Below are positions 42,338 through 46,309 of a stretch of 46,309 nucleotides of DNA, piece by piece (the stretch's first letter is position 1; every line of letters begins with the position of its first letter). A model generated the notes under the pieces. It was not told the origin of the DNA, made no database searches, and saw nothing but the letters and a program-made list of their open reading frames with translations. This stretch comes from Lachnospiraceae bacterium (GTDB lineage Bacteria; Bacillota; Clostridia; Lachnospirales; Lachnospiraceae), in contig JAFZSQ010000069.1 of assembly GCA_017619295.1 (NCBI GenBank), positions 1 through 46,309 of the forward strand, given 5' to 3'. The translations under genes were made by a program, and so were the position numbers.

Positions 42338-43616
42338 TATTTTCCAGTAAATACGGCAACAGTTTTTCTTGTGTATATTTCATCTTTTTACAATTTGGTT
42401 GGTAAATATCCTTTCCATGTAGCGCCAACTCAAGTGGACACCCTCCTCCGCATATCAGTGCTTTATTACAGTTTTTACAGGCTTGTATTTTACTAATACT
42501 TCTTGTATAAATGCTTTTTTTGTACATATTATATTTGGGATAATATGTTCCAATAACTGTCTTTTTATTACCTACACCTATTATGCAGCTGTAAATATCC
42601 CCCTCCGAATCAAATATCAAATTTTCTCCATGAGCTATACAATGTTTTACTATTGGATAAAATTTCTCTTTTCCAATAACATAATTGACAATCGGTAAAT
42701 CTGTTAACACATGGTAGTTTTCCCTATCTCCCTTCCGTGAAGATGCATATATGTCTTCATAAACTGCTTCTGTTAGTCTGTCAAAATCAGATCCATCAAT
42801 TTGAAACAGGGGACTAAGTTCGAAGAATAGAAACTCTTTGTACTCCCTATATTTTTCTTTAAGTAAATCTCTTACTTCAATGCAACTTCTATAGTTTTGA
42901 ATTGTAAGATTCATTCTCACCTTAATTCTAAGTCCATTCTTTAATGCCTTACCTATTCCAGACATGATTTTATTATAAGTAGGGGCTCCTCCTTTTAAAA
43001 TTCTTGTTTGATTGTGGTTCTCTTGATTTCCATCAACCGTTATTTGTATGTAGCCAATTTTTAACTTACACAGTAATGGTAAAAACTCTTCCAGATAGTA
43101 TCCGTTGCTTACTATGGAATATGTCTTATCGGGGTATCTTGTTCCAATGTATTCAATAATATCGCGAGTCTCGGGGAGCAATGGTTCTCCTCCAAATAAT
43201 GTGAAACAATCTGTTCTGTCATTACAGATGTCCATTATCCTGTCTATTTGGCTTTTTGATATTACTTTTAATAATTTGTTTTCATTTGCGCCCTCATAAC
43301 AATATGGACAGCTAAAATTACACGAATACGTTAAAACAATTATCGCGGAATTCTTAGTTGCTTGACTTAACATTACTTTTTTTATAAGCTCATCTTTCAT
43401 TCTATGTTCTTCATCATCAGACTGAACCACAAAGCCAAGCCTTTTTAGTTCCAATAGCACGGATGAACCGTTTTCGTCTTCGAAAAATGATTTTTGTTGT
43501 TTTTTAATATAATCAAATTCTTCTTGATTAACCTTTATCATGGCCCCATTTAAAGTGTTAATAAGCAAAAAATAATTCCCCCATTTTACTGGGACAATGC
43601 TGTCAATCACCTTCAT
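42309..43616 (-). CDS. Radical SAM/SPASM peptide-modifying enzyme
   Basis: 435 residues from the ATG at 43616, with GGGGG 9 bases upstream. A TTG at 43622 also opens the frame. The radical SAM cluster motif is CNFSCPYC (C99, C103, C106), with FGGEPLL as the glycine-rich SAM-contact motif. The C-terminal SPASM domain shows seven Cys (about 326, 344, 380, 383, 389, 393, 409, in CKNCNKALICGGGCP and nearby) that would hold two auxiliary Fe-S clusters. The first 90 residues (VKWGNYFLLINTLNGAMIKV) look like the peptide-recognition region of such maturases. It should modify the precursor at 38945. Its reaction (thioether, C-C bond or other) cannot be read from sequence. Confidence 0.92.
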   Translation of the reverse strand: MKVIDSIVPVKWGNYFLLINTLNGAMIKVNQEEFDYIKKQQKSFFEDENGSSVLLELKRLGFVVQSDDEEHRMKDELIKKVMLSQATKNSAIIVLTYSCNFSCPYCYEGANENKLLKVISKSQIDRIMDICNDRTDCFTLFGGEPLLPETRDIIEYIGTRYPDKTYSIVSNGYYLEEFLPLLCKLKIGYIQITVDGNQENHNQTRILKGGAPTYNKIMSGIGKALKNGLRIKVRMNLTIQNYRSCIEVRDLLKEKYREYKEFLFFELSPLFQIDGSDFDRLTEAVYEDIYASSRKGDRENYHVLTDLPIVNYVIGKEKFYPIVKHCIAHGENLIFDSEGDIYSCIIGVGNKKTVIGTYYPKYNMYKKSIYTRSISKIQACKNCNKALICGGGCPLELALHGKDIYQPNCKKMKYTQEKLLPYLLENNEQDLQNGY

Positions 43617-44493
43617 CCCCAATAACCCCCTTTAAAAGACTGATATCTTTCTCTGTAACTCTATCTAAAGATTTGATTAAAACTTGATGCATTATTTTTT
43701 TCGTGAACTTATCTCTTTTTATGTTTTTCTGTTTTAATTTTTCAACAAAATCCAAGTTTCTGCTTATAATCCATTTCGCCCCTTTGTTTATCTCTAAGCA
43801 AAGGCTAATAACGTTGTTGATGAATTCGTTAACGTCGCTAAAAATGCATTCGTTCTCATCGACTATAAAACTTGTATTCTGAGACAGCCAAGTTGCTATA
43901 TCCTCATTATAAAAAGAAATTCTTATTTTCTTATTTGGTACACTCCGAATCAAACCTCTTTCCTTTATTATTTCATCTAATAATGATATTTCGTTTACGA
44001 AATAATCTGATTTTTCCGTCTTTGAAATAAAGTAAGGGACTTGCAACTCCGCGCATTCATCCTCAATTCCCGTCGCACCTACCACCGCGCTTACAGGTAT
44101 GTTATGCTCCCAGAGCCACGTTATAAATGTAGTAATCTCGCCAGCTTTTTTATCACCTATTTTTAATTCTTTTATTTCTCCCTTGAATGTATGTGTCAAA
44201 ATACCCTTGGCACCTTCCATACCGTGAAATCCTATTAAAATCGCAAAATCATATTTTGCTGTAATATCAAGACTACCAATACCAGCCTTATACACACGCC
44301 TGTCAACATTAGCGGTTCTTACATAATCTCCGTCATTGTGTATATCACAAATAATAGAGTTGAAACCCATTTGTGCAAACCATTCGTATACTGATTTTAA
44401 GACATTCAAATATTCAGTTCCTTGTTTCGTATAATTAGACATCGAAATGCAAGAAATTCCCTCTAAATCTGACAATACGAGCACTCTACACAT
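43603..44493 (-). CDS. M55 D-aminopeptidase-like metalloenzyme (DppA family)
   Basis: 296 residues. All M55 metal and catalytic residues known from DppA have counterparts: D9 and E11 in SDLEGISCI, H52 in CDIHNDGD, H90 in GFHGMEG, H101 in LTHTF, and E119 in KAGEITTF. Family members cleave short peptides with an N-terminal D-amino acid, using two zinc ions. There is no signal peptide, so it is cytoplasmic. It is the first gene of the island operon and overlaps the radical SAM gene. No clear ribosome site precedes the ATG, but the metal ligands at residues 9 and 11 fix the start. Presence in a peptide-modifying cluster hints at D-residues in the product or its breakdown. Confidence 0.9.
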   Translation of the reverse strand: MCRVLVLSDLEGISCISMSNYTKQGTEYLNVLKSVYEWFAQMGFNSIICDIHNDGDYVRTANVDRRVYKAGIGSLDITAKYDFAILIGFHGMEGAKGILTHTFKGEIKELKIGDKKAGEITTFITWLWEHNIPVSAVVGATGIEDECAELQVPYFISKTEKSDYFVNEISLLDEIIKERGLIRSVPNKKIRISFYNEDIATWLSQNTSFIVDENECIFSDVNEFINNVISLCLEINKGAKWIISRNLDFVEKLKQKNIKRDKFTKKIMHQVLIKSLDRVTEKDISLLKGVIGDEGD

Positions 44494-44694
44494 TTTATTC
44501 TTTGAAATAATTGGATTTGTTCACCAATGCTTTATGAAAATAGTAACTTTGGGAAATGATTTAGATCTCCATCTGATATAAAGAATAGATAGAATTAGAA
44601 CCTCTTTCCCCCCTCGTTTTTTATTTTATCAGCACCTCTCATACAGTGTCAATTTATAGATTTTTTCTTCTATTCAAGACAAAGCCATAAACAA

Positions 44695-44748
44695 AAAACG
44701 GGAAACACCACATATAATGGGCGTTTCCCGTCAACTAACATTTTTTAT
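44695..44748 (-). repeat. Island-flanking repeat, copy B (terminator hairpin)
   Basis: This direct copy of the element at 38751 has a 9-bp perfect stem (ACGGGAAAC with its complement) and TTTTTT next to it on the minus strand. It starts 10 bases past the stop of the deacetylase gene and is probably its terminator. The 12-base loop differs from copy A, but both keep extra inner CC/GG pairs. The rest of the gap 44494-44694 is AT-rich and shows no gene or clear promoter. Confidence 0.85.
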
Positions 44749-44757
44749 CAAGTGTCT

Positions 44758-45597
44758 TTACAGTTTTATAGTTCCTCCGGCTTTTACGAAATACGGTTTC
44801 TCATCATATTCAAACCAGATATCCGTTGCTGTAGGGTTCTTACAGGTTGTCATGTCTGTGTTAAATCTGAGTTCATTGAATGCATGAACATAATCAAACA
44901 CTTCTATGTTGGTTGCATACCAGATATCATCTTTGCCTGAAACCTTCTTGGCAAACTCCTCAATGACGTTCCAGTTGTCATGCTCCTCAAATTCATATGA
45001 ATGACCCCAAAGATAAAACATCCAGGGACATCCGCAGGGATGACAGGTATTTACAAATTTATCCGCAAGTTCCATAAGACGGGGATTATCATGATGGCAG
45101 GTTGCCTCAAGTCTCAGCCAGTCCTTTGGAAGATCGAAATTCTCCGATGAGATAATTGTTCTGCAGTAAGCGATTCCGCAGGCCTTTAACGCATCCACAA
45201 CCTCATCGTTATACGTTCCGTATGGATAAGCCATGCCTCTGATAATCTGGTTAAACTGTCTTTCCAGAGTCATTCTGTCCTGTAACACTTCGTAGGTTGC
45301 TCTGTTAATAGGAAGCTGCTCAAGGAAGGGATGTGTGTAGCCGTGTACCGCTACCTCCATTCCGTTCTGAACATAGAGTTTATCTATTTTACTCTTGGGC
45401 ATTCTTCTGTGAATCTGCCCTGCAGGATAAACTGTTCCCTCTTCGGCATAAACACCGCTGTTTAAGTTAAAGGTTCCCTTGAGCCCATACTTAACCATGA
45501 GGTCCACAAGCTTTTCGTCCTGCTCTACTCCGTCATCGTAGCTTAATGTAAGTGTCTTAATCTTCCCACCGGGAAAGCGCAAGAATAAATTTGCCAT
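44758..45597 (-). CDS. Polysaccharide deacetylase (CE4/NodB-like), cytoplasmic
   Basis: 279 residues. NodB-type motifs: TLSYDDG with the catalytic and metal Asp pair (about residue 20-22), VHGYTHP with the two metal His, and GMAYPYGTYND. The later GHSYEFEE supplies a likely catalytic His. It has no signal peptide, in contrast to cell-wall deacetylases of this family. It may remove acetyl groups from imported oligosaccharides together with the GH4 enzyme upstream, whose stop lies 17 bases before its ATG. An alternative is a sugar-modifying housekeeping role. A GGAG ribosome site precedes the ATG. It is followed by repeat B. Confidence 0.88.
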   Translation of the reverse strand: MANLFLRFPGGKIKTLTLSYDDGVEQDEKLVDLMVKYGLKGTFNLNSGVYAEEGTVYPAGQIHRRMPKSKIDKLYVQNGMEVAVHGYTHPFLEQLPINRATYEVLQDRMTLERQFNQIIRGMAYPYGTYNDEVVDALKACGIAYCRTIISSENFDLPKDWLRLEATCHHDNPRLMELADKFVNTCHPCGCPWMFYLWGHSYEFEEHDNWNVIEEFAKKVSGKDDIWYATNIEVFDYVHAFNELRFNTDMTTCKNPTATDIWFEYDEKPYFVKAGGTIKL

Positions 45598-45614
45598 GAT
45601 ACTCCTCCCTTGTC

Positions 45615-46309
45615 TCAGTTAGCCTCCCAGCCTTTTGGAAGGTACTTCTTTGTTGATTCTATCATATCGTCCACAAGTTTGGAAATCTCTTCTTTTGTTG
45701 CTCTTCCTTTTACCAGAGGATCGTTTTCGAAAGCCTCTCTTACCAGTTCTTTGTCAAATGTGAATGATGCTTCAATTACTCTCTCGTGGTTTTTAACATG
45801 AGGAATAATCAATTCATATATATTCTTAGGAAGAGGACCGGCGCTTACAGGCCTTATGGAATCTCTTTCAAATACAGCGTTGGTTTCCACAACTGCTGTT
45901 TTTGGAAGATTGGGAATCTGTCCTGCGGTATTTGGAATATTTACATTGCTTATGACTCTTTCTAAGCCGCACAATGCCTTAATAAGAAGTATTCCCTCTT
46001 CTCCCGTAGGTTTAAGTTCAATCTCCTCCTCAAAGGAAGCAAGTCTAGAGGAACGAGCCAGTCTGTCCTCAAGATCCTTCTTTCTCCACTCGACACTGGT
46101 GAGAGCAAAGTCCCAGCTTTCAACCGTTTCAGGATCTTTAAGATAGGTGTCCCCGGGCATAAACTCAGCAAGGTGTCTGTCTCCTGCTGCCGCAATGAGT
46201 CCATACTTATTAAACAGGTCAAACTTAACTCTGTGTTTGCAGACAAAGCATTTATTTGCCCAGTGCTCGGAGTCACCGCCTTCCCAGCCTCTTTCAAAGT
46301 TATTGTCAA
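45615..46309 (-). CDS. GH4 family alpha-glycosidase/alpha-galacturonidase (5' end outside window)
   Basis: Only the C-terminal 231 or so residues are in the window; the frame is open to the right edge. Visible GH4 features are CFVCKHRVKFDLFNKYG, AAGDRHLAEFMPG and ALCGLERVISNVNIPN. These match the LplD-type branch of the NAD- and manganese-dependent family 4 glycosidases, which includes alpha-galacturonidases. The visible Cys and His may be metal ligands. It is cytoplasmic. Together with the CE4 gene it makes another oligosaccharide-processing unit. A 115-residue frame over the same bases is a shadow. Confidence 0.88.
   Translation of the reverse strand, partial: DNNFERGWEGGDSEHWANKCFVCKHRVKFDLFNKYGLIAAAGDRHLAEFMPGDTYLKDPETVESWDFALTSVEWRKKDLEDRLARSSRLASFEEEIELKPTGEEGILLIKALCGLERVISNVNIPNTAGQIPNLPKTAVVETNAVFERDSIRPVSAGPLPKNIYELIIPHVKNHERVIEASFTFDKELVREAFENDPLVKGRATKEEISKLVDDMIESTKKYLPKGWEAN

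Larger units (their letters stand above)
38751..44748. other. AT-rich putative RiPP island between direct repeats
   Basis: The five genes from 38945 to 44493 all read on the minus strand and are close-packed or overlapping, except for gaps of 9 and 60 bases near the end. The sequence is visibly richer in A and T than the carbohydrate genes on either side, and the codon choice differs. Two direct copies of a terminator hairpin mark its edges. No integrase or transposase lies in or beside it, so the means of arrival is unknown. The island separates a polysaccharide deacetylase/GH4 unit from the glucuronoxylan operon, which may once have been neighbours. Confidence 0.65.

Noticed and set aside
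44494-44694. GAGGGGGG sequence at about 44610 as the ribosome site of a small gene upstream of the M55 gene
   Set aside because: The first ATG after it opens a frame of only three codons and lies too far away; no alternative start gives a useful product.
45962-46309. 115-codon minus-strand frame at the right edge
   Set aside because: It overlaps the GH4 frame, whose motifs (GDRHLAEF, CFVCKHR) are clear; the other frame has no family features.
1-46309. CRISPR array, tRNA, rRNA or insertion sequence
   Set aside because: No regularly spaced repeats, cloverleaf-like sequences, ribosomal RNA signatures or transposase motifs were seen on either strand.

Overview
The window looks like chromosomal DNA of a plant-fibre-degrading, low-to-mid-GC Firmicute, most likely a Lachnospiraceae of the Butyrivibrio/Pseudobutyrivibrio kind. 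The reasons are strong GGAGG ribosome sites, YesM/YesN two-component pairs, CUT1 sugar ABC importers encoded without their own ATPase, class II xylose isomerase, and a complete intracellular glucuronoxylan debranching set. The genus is inferred from gene content only. Nearly every gene is on the minus strand; xylB is the clear exception. I saw no tRNA, rRNA, insertion sequence or CRISPR array.

Layout. (1) 1-4705: a putative operon of a CBS-domain pyrophosphatase (ppaC), an orphan lipoprotein binding protein, a histidine kinase and an AraC-type response regulator cut by the window edge. (2) 4772-7068: a nucleoside phosphorylase and a helicase-like ATPase with an apparent PD-(D/E)XK domain. (3) 7073-10459: an ECF sigma factor, a membrane protein and an ABC-2 exporter pair. 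(4) 10530-14792: a MoxR ATPase / DUF58 / transglutaminase operon. (5) 14870-17951: divergent xylA and xylB with palindromic operator candidates on both sides and near-identical terminator arms at both ends. (6) 17939-25523: a LacI regulator, a YesN/YesM pair, and a sugar ABC importer with an associated lipoprotein. (7) 25741-38600: a long operon of GntR regulator, LplB/LplC-type permeases, binding protein, uxuA, uxuB, GH67 alpha-glucuronidase, SGNH esterase and GH3 xylosidase. (8) 38751-44748: a visibly AT-rich island bounded by two direct copies of a terminator hairpin, holding what looks like a RiPP (modified peptide) cluster. (9) 44758-46309: a CE4-type deacetylase and a truncated GH4 glycosidase.

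How it fits together. The GH67, esterase, GH3, CE4 and GH4 enzymes show no signal peptide. Acetylated (methyl)glucuronoxylan oligomers are therefore probably imported by the two ABC systems and trimmed in the cytoplasm. Xylose would pass through XylA/XylB to xylulose-5-phosphate, and glucuronate through UxuB/UxuA toward KDG. Glucuronate isomerase, KDG kinase and aldolase, and the importer ATPase must lie elsewhere.

The most novel part is the island. In transcription order it encodes an M55 D-aminopeptidase-like protein with all metal ligands, a radical SAM/SPASM enzyme, a peptidase-less ABC exporter, a zincin-type metalloprotease lipoprotein and a 60-residue precursor-like peptide with a double-glycine site and a Cys-Cys...Cys tail. 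I could not match this combination to a characterised RiPP class from memory.
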